Positions 1 through 8,547 of a stretch of DNA of 64,000 bases are shown here, piece by piece (positions within the stretch are counted from its first letter, which is position 1; the number at the start of each line of letters is the position of its first letter). This DNA is from Paenibacillus monticola (GTDB taxonomy: Bacteria; Bacillota; Bacilli; Paenibacillales; Paenibacillaceae). A program made the position numbers and the translations under genes. Location of the stretch: assembly GCF_009664975.1 (NCBI RefSeq), contig NZ_WJXB01000012.1:1-64000 (forward strand). The letters run 5' to 3'. Below the pieces are notes generated by a model. It made no database searches. It saw nothing but the letters and a program-made list of their open reading frames with translations, and was not told the origin of the DNA.

Positions 1-38
1 CAGGGAGCATGGAGACCACCAGCCTTTGATTTGATACT

Positions 39-647
39 TTAAGTATACCGAAAAAGATAGACATTCTCCTCAAAAAAATGAGGAGAATGTCTATTTGAGA
101 TCCTGAAGGACTTTTTCAGTGGCCTCGCCTTAAGGGTGGCGTTTTTTTTTGCGATACGCCACCAGAAAAGATCCTCAGTTTCCCGATACTGCTGTGCACC
201 CAAATGCTTCAGAACTTGATGTGAAGCCATATTATCCTTCTCGGTATCGGCAATTATAGATTGTGCTCCGGGATGGCTGAATATCCATTGTATGAGGGTT
301 TGTAGTGCCTCTGTAGCATATCCCTTTCTTCGATATTCTTCATCTACCACGTACCCAACGATGACCTCACCCAACTCATTTGGACCTCCCTTCAGGATGA
401 TGAAGCCTATGATACATTGATCTTCTTGATGAATAATTGCCCAATTGGTCAACCACATGTAGTTCTCCTGATCCTGCAGTACTTTGGTATGTCTTACTCT
501 CATTGCATATAACATCTCTTCGTCTAAAGGTGTGCTTATACATCTAAGGCCTAGTTGGCGCTGCAGCTCTTCATAATCATTAACAGCTAGCGAAAGCTCG
601 GTTGCAGTTAACGGCGATAAATCGAGGCGACGGCTCTGTAACTTCAT
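39..647 (-). CDS. GNAT family N-acetyltransferase
   Basis: About 170 residues look like a RimJ/RimL-type acetyltransferase that would move an acetyl group from acetyl-CoA to an amine; the substrate cannot be read. The acetyl-CoA loop is visible as VDEEYRRKGYATEAL, followed by DNMASHQVLKHLGA, the usual last strand-helix pair. A GGAGG-like site precedes the ATG. The C-terminus is odd: after FWWRI the frame runs through an A9 tract (about 142-150) and then through an intrinsic terminator hairpin. One extra A would put a stop codon shortly after the domain, so the last 30 or so residues may come from a frameshift or a tract-length error. Family call is firm; substrate unknown. Confidence 0.8.
   Translation of the reverse strand: MKLQSRRLDLSPLTATELSLAVNDYEELQRQLGLRCISTPLDEEMLYAMRVRHTKVLQDQENYMWLTNWAIIHQEDQCIIGFIILKGGPNELGEVIVGYVVDEEYRRKGYATEALQTLIQWIFSHPGAQSIIADTEKDNMASHQVLKHLGAQQYRETEDLFWWRIAKKNATLKARPLKKSFRISNRHSPHFFEENVYLFRYT
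57..94 (-). terminator. Perfect 16-bp hairpin with A6 loop, probable terminator
   Basis: ATAGACATTCTCCTCA (57-72) is exactly complementary to TGAGGAGAATGTCTAT (79-94). It lies at the 3' end of the leftward acetyltransferase gene and could also serve a gene entering from the left. Confidence 0.7.
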
Positions 648-812
648 ACATTTCCTCCATTTCTGTGTGAAGAAATCCTATTATAATGCCTTCCATATTT
701 TAAACCTATTGGAGGTTTTCGGCAATCCAGAACTTACCGACTTCCCCTAGCACCGTCAGGGCTTCTGTCGCATATGCTGTATTCAGGGCGTTTGAGCAAA
801 GGAGACATGAAG

Positions 813-1100
813 GTGCAGAGTAAAATAACCAAGGTCCTGCAGCACATGGCCCATACGCACGAACAGATGGCACGGATTCTCGACGCTGAACGCCACGTGG
901 CCGTCCGTATGTCGCAAATTGTCCACGATCTGCCAGATGCGGACCCTGATTTTGGTGATTTCAGCGGGTTGGTCGAAAGCTCAAGTCAAGTAAACAAGAA
1001 TATTATTGCCTACTTGAACGCGCTTGCTGATCTGGAAGAGGCGATGGCTGAAGGGGTAGGAAGAGTCATTAAGGAATTGAACGGACAGGAAGAAGAGTAA
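813..1100 (+). CDS. Small helical protein, first gene of a four-gene operon
   Basis: Function not recognised. About 95 residues, predicted almost wholly helical, with heptad-like stretches (SKITKVLQHMAHTHEQMARIL, then LNALADLEEAMAEGVGRVI), so a small coiled-coil or structural protein is likely. I chose the GTG at 813 because AAAGGAG (798-804) stands at the right distance; the ATG at 807 is only two bases from the site and the ATG at 774 has none. The next three genes follow with short gaps or 4-bp overlaps, so they are co-transcribed. The operon ends with an Arg-rich protein sharing Gly-Tyr spacing with the CgeB-like proteins at 9.6 and 10.7 kb, so a spore-surface role is a reasonable inference only. 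Confidence 0.65.
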   Translation: MQSKITKVLQHMAHTHEQMARILDAERHVAVRMSQIVHDLPDADPDFGDFSGLVESSSQVNKNIIAYLNALADLEEAMAEGVGRVIKELNGQEEE

Positions 1101-1123
1101 CGCTAAAGAGCAGGAGGCGGAAG

Positions 1124-1468
1124 ATGAGCAGAGAAAAGGCTTATCTGCAAATGCTGGAGTCGACCGCAACCATCCAGTGGAACATCGCGATGATTCTGGA
1201 AGCCAAGGCGGTGGAAGCGGAAAAGGTGAAGCAGTGGACACAGCATCATATCCACGCTAGAGCGTTCGATTCCCATGAAGAGCAACTGAAGGAATCTCTC
1301 TCCATTCACGAAGTGATCGTGGAGCTGGTGGAGGGTCTGACTAAGCTGGAGAACGGGCTGTATAGTAATTTAAAAGCAGTGCTGGGCAGCGGTGAGGATG
1401 ACGGTGGCGGAGAAGGCTTTGGTGGCGGCTCGGGTGATGGATTCGGCTTTGGAGATGACAGTAAATGA
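1124..1468 (+). CDS. Small helical protein with Gly/Asp-rich tail
   Basis: Unrecognised, 114 residues. Residues 1-90 look helical and resemble the flanking genes in style (an 'IQWNIAMILEAKA' segment parallels 'HEQMARILDAE' upstream and 'SQAALAAILESIAE' downstream), suggesting three diverged copies of one small family. The last 25 residues are a low-complexity GEDDGGGEGFGGGSGDGFGF-type tail, flexible and acidic, typical of structural or surface proteins. AGGAGG precedes the ATG, and the stop overlaps the next start by 4 bp. Possibly a spore coat or crust component; no direct evidence. Confidence 0.65.
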   Translation: MSREKAYLQMLESTATIQWNIAMILEAKAVEAEKVKQWTQHHIHARAFDSHEEQLKESLSIHEVIVELVEGLTKLENGLYSNLKAVLGSGEDDGGGEGFGGGSGDGFGFGDDSK

Positions 1469-1776
1469 GCGGCAATAAGCTAACGGAACATGCAGTTAAG
1501 CTGGAGATGATCCGCTCCATAGCCCGCAGTCAGGCCGCTTTGGCAGCTATATTGGAGAGCATCGCCGAGCTTACGGGGCAATCCGAGCTGACGGCTCGCA
1601 AGCTAAGTGACAATATTAGAATCCTAAGTCAATATCAGAGCGCCATGTGCCGGATGATGTCCGGTATTTCACTGCATCGGCCGAAACAAGGAATTCCTGC
1701 TGCACCATGGCTGAACCATAACATGCGTCAGAGGAAGCTCCAGAGCACACGGAGTACAGGAGGAGTAGAAAAATGA
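1465..1776 (+). CDS. Small helical protein, third member of the operon
   Basis: Unrecognised, 103 residues. Residues 8-60 repeat the helical pattern of the two upstream genes (IRSIARSQAALAAILESIAE), followed by a basic, Pro- and Arg-containing tail. It overlaps both neighbours by 4 bp (ATGA type), so translation is probably coupled. The three related proteins in a row suggest local duplication and divergence. A structural sporulation role is inferred from the following Arg-rich gene only. Confidence 0.6.
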   Translation: MSGNKLTEHAVKLEMIRSIARSQAALAAILESIAELTGQSELTARKLSDNIRILSQYQSAMCRMMSGISLHRPKQGIPAAPWLNHNMRQRKLQSTRSTGGVEK

Positions 1777-2198
1777 AGAAAATAGGACTGCGTTCGGGCA
1801 AAACAACCCGCAGACGCACATTGCTACTGTCGCGGAGGGCTAAAGTCCGTAGAGGCCTTGTCCGTAAAGGTGTTGTCCGTAAAACGCGCAGACGGCTTAT
1901 CCATAAAGTCGTCCGTTATGGAAAGAGCAAGAAAACTCTGCTGCCGCGCAAGAAAAGAAGAATTCGCCGCCGGGTCATCCGGAGCGTACAAGTGATCCAG
2001 CCACCGATCCAGATCATACCCGTTGTTGAGGCGCAACAGGCACCACAGGTTATTCCACTCCCCCCGGATCTTGGCGTCCCTCCGGAAACGCCACCGGGAG
2101 ACGCCTATCAGCAGGGCTACACCGAAGCCTACAACGTGGGGTTCGACGCCGGTTTCGCCAAGGGTTTCGAGGACGGGAATAAGCTGGAATTGAAGTGA
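1773..2198 (+). CDS. Arg/Lys-rich protein with GY-repeat C-terminus
   Basis: 141 residues in three parts: a very basic region (about 1-75, dense in RRR, KKR and VRK), a Pro/Val linker (about 76-110), and a C-terminal repeat with aromatic-Gly spacing, YQQGYTEAYNVGFDAGFAKG. The same spacing occurs near the N-termini of the CgeB-like proteins at 9603 (DGYQDGYHLG) and 10723 (GGYDEGYLRG), and a poly-Arg tail ends the glycosyltransferase at 12241. This shared style suggests one assembled surface, most likely the spore exterior, where basic proteins and glycosyltransferases cooperate. The family is not recognised and the role is inferred. Good RBS and 4-bp overlap with the preceding gene. Confidence 0.65.
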   Translation: MKKIGLRSGKTTRRRTLLLSRRAKVRRGLVRKGVVRKTRRRLIHKVVRYGKSKKTLLPRKKRRIRRRVIRSVQVIQPPIQIIPVVEAQQAPQVIPLPPDLGVPPETPPGDAYQQGYTEAYNVGFDAGFAKGFEDGNKLELK

Positions 2199-2222
2199 GG
2201 CGGACCAGAAGGTAAAGAGAGA

Positions 2223-2274
2223 GGGAACCCAGGTACGGCAAGCCCAGAGAAGCACTTTTTCTTCCCGGGTTCCC
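2223..2274 (+). terminator. Possible long-loop terminator after the small-protein operon
   Basis: GGGAACCC (2223-2230) pairs with GGGTTCCC (2267-2274) across a 36-base loop that contains a T5 run. It sits directly after the last gene, but there is no T-tract behind the stem, so this is weak. Confidence 0.35.
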
Positions 2275-2376
2275 CAACACCACGAATATCTCAGTTTCGA
2301 ATTTCTTCCCCATATGATAGACTTCATTACAGAATCTTGCGGGGTTCAAATGTCGATATGAAAGTGGGGATTAAGA

Positions 2377-2925
2377 GTGGGCAATGAGATTCGGAATGCA
2401 CATAAGGAAGAGATTGCAGAGATTATGGACCTGATTGCCAGATGTGTACAAGTCATGCAGGACGGTGGAAGTGATCAATGGGATGCACTCTATCCAAGCA
2501 AAGAGATTATCTCTTTGGATATTGAACGTGGCACTTTATTTGTCTGTGAAGATAATAACGCCGTTGCTGGCATTATTGTGCTCGATGAGAATCAGGCAGA
2601 AGAGTATAAGAGTATCCAATGGGTGCAAAATGAAGGGCCCCATCTAATCATGCACCGCTTGGCTGTTGATCCCCAGGTTCAGGGAAAGGGAATTGCCCGG
2701 AGGCTGATTATTTTTGCTGAGAATTATGCAGAGCATAACGGGTATAAAAGCATTCGTCTCGATACATATAATAAGAATGCCAGAGCGCTAGGGCTGTATT
2801 CCCGTTTGGGCTACGACCGCAGAGGAGAAGTGAATTTCCCGGACCGTGCAGCTAGTTTCCCAGTGTTCGAGAAGGTATTGAATATAGCGAATGGACAAGA
2901 ACCAGCCTCAAACGAAGTGGGATAA
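2377..2925 (+). CDS. GNAT family N-acetyltransferase
   Basis: 182 residues with a clear acetyl-CoA binding loop (LAVDPQVQGKGIARRLI) and a C-terminal 'NKNARALGLYSRLGYDRRGE' segment typical of the fold. The N-terminal 'ARCVQVMQDGGSDQWD' element is common in a Firmicute GNAT subgroup. It probably acetylates a small amine; substrate not readable. The GTG start follows a G-rich stretch but the RBS is weak. It stands alone, with a 310-base regulatory region behind it. Confidence 0.8.
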   Translation: MGNEIRNAHKEEIAEIMDLIARCVQVMQDGGSDQWDALYPSKEIISLDIERGTLFVCEDNNAVAGIIVLDENQAEEYKSIQWVQNEGPHLIMHRLAVDPQVQGKGIARRLIIFAENYAEHNGYKSIRLDTYNKNARALGLYSRLGYDRRGEVNFPDRAASFPVFEKVLNIANGQEPASNEVG

Positions 2926-3026
2926 TAGAATGATGTCATATTATATTACCTATATAAAGTTTTAATCATATCAAAAATGAATTTTTTGCACTTTTATTGT
3001 TTTTGTGTCATTTTAACTAACTTAGG

Positions 3027-3056
3027 TTGACAATAAAGCTGTCTTTAATTTATGAT
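3027..3056 (+). promoter_or_regulatory. Sigma-A promoter of the riboswitch transcript
   Basis: TTGACA (3027-3032), an 18-base spacer, then TATGAT (3051-3056). Transcription would start near 3063, about 25 bases upstream of the riboswitch aptamer. Confidence 0.6.
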
Positions 3057-3087
3057 TAGGTTATTCAGATGGAATTGAATAATCCTT

Positions 3088-3156
3088 TTTTTCGTATATC
3101 CTTAATAATTGGTTTAAGGGTCTCTACCGGAAACCGTAAATTTCTGGCTACGAAAA
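3088..3156 (+). promoter_or_regulatory. Purine riboswitch aptamer, guanine class
   Basis: P1 is formed by TTTTCGTA (ending 3096) and TACGAAAA (3149-3156). P2 is CCTTAA / TTAAGG with loop TAATTGGT, J2/3 is GTCTCTA, and P3 is CCGGAA / TTCTGG (one G-U pair) with a loop containing CCGTAA. These are the conserved purine-aptamer features. The specificity base in J3/1 (the C at 3148, in GGCTACG) is C, the guanine/hypoxanthine-binding version; adenine aptamers have T there. The downstream gene is a purine-deaminase-type amidohydrolase, which fits. Confidence 0.9.
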
Positions 3157-3186
3157 TATGCTCTGGCATATTTTTGTGGCCTTTTT
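3146..3186 (+). terminator. Riboswitch expression platform: terminator overlapping P1
   Basis: The bases from 3146 to 3161 pair with 3166 to 3181 (16 bp with two G-U pairs, loop TCTG), followed by T5 at 3182-3186. The 5' arm contains the entire 3' strand of aptamer P1 (3149-3156), so aptamer and terminator cannot form together. Ligand binding should therefore prevent termination. Confidence 0.8.
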
Positions 3187-3239
3187 GTGTTACTTGCAGC
3201 TGTATGTAAACTGAGCAACGACTAAGGGGGAGTAAGGCT

Positions 3240-4577
3240 ATGGGGAACATACTGATCAAGAATGCGGAGATCGTTACGATGAACAAACAGGAGGAAATTC
3301 TGCACGGAGACATAAGAATCAAGGATAGTCTTATTGTAGAGATCGGTACGGGTCTGATCCCTCGGAGTGATGAAGCAATCATCGATGCCACCAATCGCAC
3401 TGTCATCCCCGGGTTTGTACAGACCCATATTCATTTATGTCAGACGCTTTTCCGTGGCAAGGGGGATGATCTGGAGCTGATGGATTGGCTGCGCAACCGG
3501 ATCTGGCCACTTGAAGCAGCGCATGATGAAGAGTCGCTTTATTATTCAGCCATGCTTGGCATAGGAGAGCTGATCTCCAGCGGGACGACAACGATTGTTG
3601 ATATGGAGACGGTGCATCATACGGATTTTGCTTTTCAGGCTATTGCCAAAAGCGGCATCCGGGCCTTATCCGGCAAGGTGATGATGGATCAGAAGGGGGG
3701 AGATGTTCCCGCAGCTCTGCAAGAGGATACAAATTCGTCTCTACAAGAGAGCGTAGATCTGCTGGAGAAATGGAACGGGTATGGAGAAGGCCGGATTCAG
3801 TACGCGTTCTCACCGCGTTTTGTCATTTCCTGCACAGAACAGCTGCTAATGGAGGTGCGTGATCTGTCGGCGCATTATGGGGTGAAAGTGCATACCCACG
3901 CTTCCGAGAATTTGGGGGAAATCGAGATTGTGCAGGCGATGACTGGCATGCGCAATATTGTCTATCTGGATCATTTGGGTCTGGCAAATGATTCTCTGAT
4001 CCTGGCGCATTGCGTGTGGCTGGATGATGAGGAACGACGGATATTGCGGGATCGGGGTGTACATGTCAGCCATTGTCCCGGCTCCAATCTGAAGCTGGCT
4101 TCCGGGATTGCGGATACACCGGGTATGCTGCACGAGCACATCAATTTAAGCCTCGGAGCGGATGGAGCACCCTGCAACAACAATCTGGATATGTTCAACG
4201 AGATGAGGCTGGCAGCGATTATTCAGAAGCCGCAACACGGTCCGACCACGATGGATGCCCGCAGTGTATTCCGGATGGCGACCATTGGCGGGGCGAGAGC
4301 GGTAGGGATGGAAGACAAGATTGGCAGTATTGAAGTAGGCAAAAAAGCCGACCTGGCCATATTGAATCTGTATAACTTTCACACTTTTCCATCCTATGAT
4401 GTAGATCCCATCTCCCGCATTGTATATTCAGCTACGCGAGCAGATGTAGAGACGACGATTATCGACGGTGTAATTGTGATGGATAAAGGCCTTATGAAGA
4501 CAGTGGATAAGGAGATTGTACTGCATGAGGCCAATCGTTCTATAAAGAGACTGCTGCTGCACACTCCCCTGAAGTAA
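3240..4577 (+). CDS. Amidohydrolase, probable guanine deaminase-type enzyme
   Basis: 445 residues of the TrzN/AtzA/SsnA/MtaD subgroup of the amidohydrolase superfamily, which hydrolyse amino groups or halogens from purines, pterins or triazines using one metal ion. Visible metal ligands: HIHL after PGFVQT (about residues 62-65), HTHASE (about 219-224), a mid-protein LAHCVWL, and the catalytic Asp in SLGADGAP. SHCPGSNLKLASG is a hallmark of the group. The upstream guanine riboswitch makes guanine or a related purine the best substrate guess; 5'-deoxyadenosine/S-adenosylhomocysteine deaminases are close relatives. GGGGGAG is the RBS. Product would be xanthine plus ammonia if guanine is the substrate. 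Confidence 0.8.
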   Translation: MGNILIKNAEIVTMNKQEEILHGDIRIKDSLIVEIGTGLIPRSDEAIIDATNRTVIPGFVQTHIHLCQTLFRGKGDDLELMDWLRNRIWPLEAAHDEESLYYSAMLGIGELISSGTTTIVDMETVHHTDFAFQAIAKSGIRALSGKVMMDQKGGDVPAALQEDTNSSLQESVDLLEKWNGYGEGRIQYAFSPRFVISCTEQLLMEVRDLSAHYGVKVHTHASENLGEIEIVQAMTGMRNIVYLDHLGLANDSLILAHCVWLDDEERRILRDRGVHVSHCPGSNLKLASGIADTPGMLHEHINLSLGADGAPCNNNLDMFNEMRLAAIIQKPQHGPTTMDARSVFRMATIGGARAVGMEDKIGSIEVGKKADLAILNLYNFHTFPSYDVDPISRIVYSATRADVETTIIDGVIVMDKGLMKTVDKEIVLHEANRSIKRLLLHTPLK

Positions 4578-4681
4578 TTGCTGGCACGAAATGAAATCCT
4601 AGCGATAATACGCTGAGGATTTTTTTGTTTGTTGAATATGCAATATTAATGATAAATATGCATGTGTGAATAGGGTTATTT

Positions 4682-4710
4682 TTGATAAAGCAGTCAAGTA
4701 TTGTTATACT
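4682..4710 (+). promoter_or_regulatory. Sigma-A promoter of the LtaS-like gene
   Basis: TTGATA (4682-4687), 17-base spacer, TATACT (4705-4710), 32 bases before the start codon: near consensus. Confidence 0.75.
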
Positions 4711-4741
4711 AGGAAAATCTGATATTTTAAGAGGTGGAAAT

Positions 4742-6640
4742 ATGAACAAGAAAAAATATGGGCCTGTAAGAGCCGCTTTCTATATTGTATTGGGACTTCT
4801 GTGTTTAAAGCTGCTGCTGCTGAGATTCCTGTTCTTTGATATGATCGCCTGGGAATGGATTGGAGCGGAGATCGCGCCAGTGCTCCTGTTGATGGGGATC
4901 TTGGCTGTCATTACGCCTGCCCGGATCAAAACGGCTGTCTACTGGATCTTTAATGGTGTGCTGTCGCTTTTACTGTTTGCGGCTAGTGTCTACTATAATC
5001 ACTTTGGCTCAGTGCCGACTTATCAGGCTTTAACAGAGCTTGACCAGGTGTTTCAGGTGAAAGAGAGTGTGAAATCGACGATTCAAAGAATTGATTATCT
5101 CTTCTTCGTTGATTTCGTAGCTCTTATCATTGTGCTTGCTGTACGCAGATGGAAGCGAGGACCGGCCGTTTCACGTGAGCGATATCTCTCGCCGCGAGCA
5201 CGGAGGGCCCATCTAATTGTTATTCTGGTCGCTATTATTGGGGGTTCCTTGCTCTCGGTTTACACGATCCATGCTTCCAAAGGGATTACGAACGAGCTAG
5301 TACAAGCGGAAAGCAGTGGATTTCTGAACTATGAGGTAGTGGCGGCGATTAGAGCCAATGAAGACAAAGGTTTGATAGGCACAGGGGATATTAAGGAAAC
5401 GATAGCGAAGGTTAACGAACTTGAAGCCACGTATTCGTATAGTGCTAAACCAACAGGCACATCCCCGGATTATTTTGGTTCGCAAAAGGGGAAAAATGTA
5501 ATTGTAATCCAAATGGAAGCCTTTCAGAACTTTCCGTTGCACCAATCGCTCGATGGTCAGGAGCTGACTCCCGTGCTGAATAAGCTTGCCGGGGAGGGTT
5601 TTTATTTCCCGCATGTGTTCCAGCAGATTGGTCCCGGCAATACGTCTGACGCTGAATTTATGAGCAATACATCGATTTATCCGATCGCGACGCTGGCTAT
5701 GTCATCGGGGTTCGGAGACAGAACGCTTCCTAGTCTGCCACGGCTGCTGCAGGATAAAGGTTATGAAGCATATACCTTTCATGTGAATAAGGTGAGCTTC
5801 TGGAATCGGAATGAATTATATCCAGCACTTGGTTTCAACGGTTATTATGACAAGGATTATTATGAAAATGATCATTTTAATGCTTTTGGTGCTTCCGACG
5901 AGCAGCTGTATATTACAGGTGTGGAGAAACTCGCGGAGCAGCAGAAGAAGGGGAACCCTTTCTATGCACAGATGGTCACAGCATCCAGTCATCATCCTTT
6001 TAAAATTCCAGATTCCTTCAAAAAAATTACGATGCCCGATGATTTGAAAGATACCATGCTGGGCGACTATCTGACAGCTATTAATTACACGGACTATGCG
6101 ATCGGTACGTTAATCGATGGACTGAAGAAAAACGGCCTGTGGGACAATACAGTGCTGGTCATGTACGGTGATCATTTTGGCCTGCAGCCCAAGGATGTTC
6201 CGCCAGAGCAGGTGGAGAAAGCGCTTGGTATCCAATATGATGCACGGATTAGCCGCTTTAATATTCCGCTGATCGTTCATGTGCCGGGAATGGTGGAAGG
6301 GAAGGTAGTGAACAGAACGGGTGGACAACTGGATGTTCTCCCTACAATTGCGAACCTGTTAGGTGTATCCTTACAAGAGGAAGGTTTTACGGCGTTTGGA
6401 CACGACCTGCTTAATATTGATCGAAATGTAGTGGGCATGCGCTATTATTCGCCGACGGGTACTTTTTTCAACGATGATATTATGTTCGTGCCCGGCAAAG
6501 AGTTCCAGGATGGTGAGGCGGTCTCGCTAACTACACTGGCGCCAGTAGCCGATTTCAGTAAGTATAAAAGTGATTACGATTATATATTGAAGCTAATGAA
6601 GTTGTCCGACGAATATGTGAAGCTGCTTCCGCAGCGGTAA
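4742..6640 (+). CDS. LtaS-family sulfatase-fold lipoteichoic acid synthase
   Basis: 632 residues. About five hydrophobic segments occupy residues 10-190, followed by an extracellular alkaline phosphatase/sulfatase-like domain. Such enzymes transfer glycerol-phosphate from phosphatidylglycerol to build polyglycerol-phosphate on the outer membrane face. The likely nucleophile is Thr301 in GNTSDAEFMSNTS, the metal-ligand Glu259 is in IQMEAF, and YGDHFG near the C-terminus supplies further ligands; these match LtaS motifs. The start at 4742 is supported by AGAGGTGG and the promoter at 4682. The next gene follows after 9 bases and encodes a GT-C-like membrane transferase, so the pair may make and glycosylate the same polymer. 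Confidence 0.88.
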   Translation: MNKKKYGPVRAAFYIVLGLLCLKLLLLRFLFFDMIAWEWIGAEIAPVLLLMGILAVITPARIKTAVYWIFNGVLSLLLFAASVYYNHFGSVPTYQALTELDQVFQVKESVKSTIQRIDYLFFVDFVALIIVLAVRRWKRGPAVSRERYLSPRARRAHLIVILVAIIGGSLLSVYTIHASKGITNELVQAESSGFLNYEVVAAIRANEDKGLIGTGDIKETIAKVNELEATYSYSAKPTGTSPDYFGSQKGKNVIVIQMEAFQNFPLHQSLDGQELTPVLNKLAGEGFYFPHVFQQIGPGNTSDAEFMSNTSIYPIATLAMSSGFGDRTLPSLPRLLQDKGYEAYTFHVNKVSFWNRNELYPALGFNGYYDKDYYENDHFNAFGASDEQLYITGVEKLAEQQKKGNPFYAQMVTASSHHPFKIPDSFKKITMPDDLKDTMLGDYLTAINYTDYAIGTLIDGLKKNGLWDNTVLVMYGDHFGLQPKDVPPEQVEKALGIQYDARISRFNIPLIVHVPGMVEGKVVNRTGGQLDVLPTIANLLGVSLQEEGFTAFGHDLLNIDRNVVGMRYYSPTGTFFNDDIMFVPGKEFQDGEAVSLTTLAPVADFSKYKSDYDYILKLMKLSDEYVKLLPQR

Positions 6641-6649
6641 GGGGAGAGC

Positions 6650-8071
6650 ATGAAAAGACTGATTAAACCGCAAAATCTCATAGTCCTCGTCGGCTGTGGG
6701 CTCATTATTTATCTGCTGTTCTTCCGGCCTTTTATCGGTGTCGCCGATAACGGAGATTTCCTGCGTATGATGAACACGATCGGACTGAATTATTACGATG
6801 CGGCTGAGACGTATGCTGACCGTTTTTTCAGCTTCAGCCATTCCCGTTTTTCCTATGAGAACTTATTCAAGGGATTCTATCCTTCCTCACAAATTCTGCT
6901 AGTGCTGGTGCCAAGATGGATTGGCGGGTTATTCCATGGCAGCTATTTTGATATCCGTTTGCTGGGAACCGTCTATGCGCTGCTGCTGCTGGCGGCTACC
7001 TGGCTGCTCGTTAAGTATAATGCCCGAGGCTCCTATATCACAGGTCTGCTGTTGGGTGCAGTTCTATTATTTGTCTTTTATGATATCGGCTATTTGGCCT
7101 ATTTCAACTCCCTATTCGGAGAACCCGTGTCTATGGTATTTATGCTGCTGACATTTGCACTGGGCTTGAGACTTACAGGACAGGAGAAGCCGACAACCAA
7201 AGGGTTGACGTTGTTTTTCATAGCGGTGCTCTTTCTCATTTGCTCCAAAATTCAGAATGCGCCGATCGGCATTGCTTTTGCTCTGATCTTCCTGCGGTTT
7301 GCGACGCTTAAGGGTGTGGGGAATTGGAGAAAGCTGGCGCTACGGTTCGCGGTAGCCGTATGTCTGGTGTCTATTATTATGTATGTGACCGCGCCTAAAG
7401 AGCTGAAACATATTAACCTTTATCAGACGGTATTCTTTGGTATTCTGAACGAATCACCGGATGTGCGGGGAGATCTGCAGGATCTGGGGCTGCCGGAGCG
7501 GCTGGAGGTTCTGGCGGGAACGAATTATTTTCAGAGTGATACAGTAATCAAGCAAAATGATCCTTCACTAGAGCCGGATTTCTATGAACGGGTTTCACAT
7601 AAGGACGTGTTGTTCTTCTATTTGAAGCATCCGAGTCGCTTAATCGATAATATGAAATATGCGGCAAGCAATAGCATGTCCATTCGTCCTTATTATCTAG
7701 GCAACTATGAGTTGGGGGAGCACAAACCGGAAGGAACATTATCCTATACGTACAGTGCATGGAGCCAGTTTAAAAATAATCATATTCCGCATACACTCGG
7801 CTTTTTAGTCATTTTCTACTTGGTGTATTTTGCCGGGGCGCTATTCCAGTATTTCCGCAGCAAAGAGCTTCGCGGACGGATTGCAGGTGAGCTGCTGATG
7901 CTGCTCGGACTAATCGGGCTATTCTCCTTCCTGGTACCGATCCTTGGTGACGGTCGAGCCGATATCGGCAAGCATTTATTCTTGTTTAATGTATGCTTTG
8001 ATATGATGGCTGTGGTTATATTTGGTTGGATTGTACAACAATTGGTTGGAATTGGGAAGCGCAGATCCTAA
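6650..8071 (+). CDS. Multi-spanning membrane hexose transferase, WsfD-like
   Basis: 473 residues with roughly ten hydrophobic segments and a large outer loop (about 255-375). The first loop contains ADNGDF, the acidic motif position expected for a GT-C fold lipid-phosphate-sugar transferase. It resembles the WsfD glycan hexose transferase group of Bacilli as far as I can recall; I could not search. GGGGAG precedes the ATG, and it is co-transcribed with the LtaS-like gene 9 bases upstream, suggesting decoration of lipoteichoic acid or a related surface polymer with hexose on the outer membrane face. Alternative: an uncharacterised DUF6044-type membrane protein. Confidence 0.6.
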   Translation: MKRLIKPQNLIVLVGCGLIIYLLFFRPFIGVADNGDFLRMMNTIGLNYYDAAETYADRFFSFSHSRFSYENLFKGFYPSSQILLVLVPRWIGGLFHGSYFDIRLLGTVYALLLLAATWLLVKYNARGSYITGLLLGAVLLFVFYDIGYLAYFNSLFGEPVSMVFMLLTFALGLRLTGQEKPTTKGLTLFFIAVLFLICSKIQNAPIGIAFALIFLRFATLKGVGNWRKLALRFAVAVCLVSIIMYVTAPKELKHINLYQTVFFGILNESPDVRGDLQDLGLPERLEVLAGTNYFQSDTVIKQNDPSLEPDFYERVSHKDVLFFYLKHPSRLIDNMKYAASNSMSIRPYYLGNYELGEHKPEGTLSYTYSAWSQFKNNHIPHTLGFLVIFYLVYFAGALFQYFRSKELRGRIAGELLMLLGLIGLFSFLVPILGDGRADIGKHLFLFNVCFDMMAVVIFGWIVQQLVGIGKRRS

Positions 8072-8226
8072 GAATGATAGGTTTCACAATATCCTTAATT
8101 CTTATATCCTTTCGGGTAGTTTTATCAATTGACCACTCTCCAATAATAGAATACAATGTTGTTTGGAACTTTAGTAAATAAATAGAAAATGACTTTAAAA
8201 GAGTCTCATTCTATAAGGAGACCGTT

Positions 8227-8400
8227 ATGAGTACTGATGATCATCGGGATAAAATTGAGCAGGCCCGGCGGGAGCTCAATAGATTGGCATTGGAATTTGG
8301 AATGAGTGATTCAAGAGTGCTTCGCCAATCTATAAAACTAGATGCTCTCATAAATGAGTATATTGATGTCAGCACAGACAAGGATAGCCAACTGTTTTAG
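8227..8400 (+). CDS. Spo0E-like aspartyl-phosphate phosphatase
   Basis: A 57-residue protein with the Spo0E signature: two short helices and RQSIKLDALINEYID, matching the SQxLDxLI motif whose Asp helps strip phosphate from Spo0A~P and so delays sporulation. AAGGAG (8215-8220) is well spaced before the ATG. Small size and a single gene with its own terminator at 8477 are normal for the family. It would act in the cytoplasm on the phosphorelay. Confidence 0.88.
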   Translation: MSTDDHRDKIEQARRELNRLALEFGMSDSRVLRQSIKLDALINEYIDVSTDKDSQLF

Positions 8401-8476
8401 AGAAGGACGTTGTACATAGGTTAATCTAGTATGGCGAGTTAAGGGAACGAACGAGGCCAATAGAATGGAAATGTGA

Positions 8477-8515
8477 AACAGCCAGTCTCCAGTCACAGGG
8501 GACTGGCTGTTTTTC
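8477..8515. terminator. Bidirectional terminator
   Basis: AAACAGCCAGTC and its complement GACTGGCTGTTT form a strong stem with A/T flanks on both sides, between the converging Spo0E-like gene and the leftward ATPase gene. Confidence 0.85.
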
Positions 8516-8547
8516 TGACTTTTAGGGTCATAGGAATAGAAATCCTG

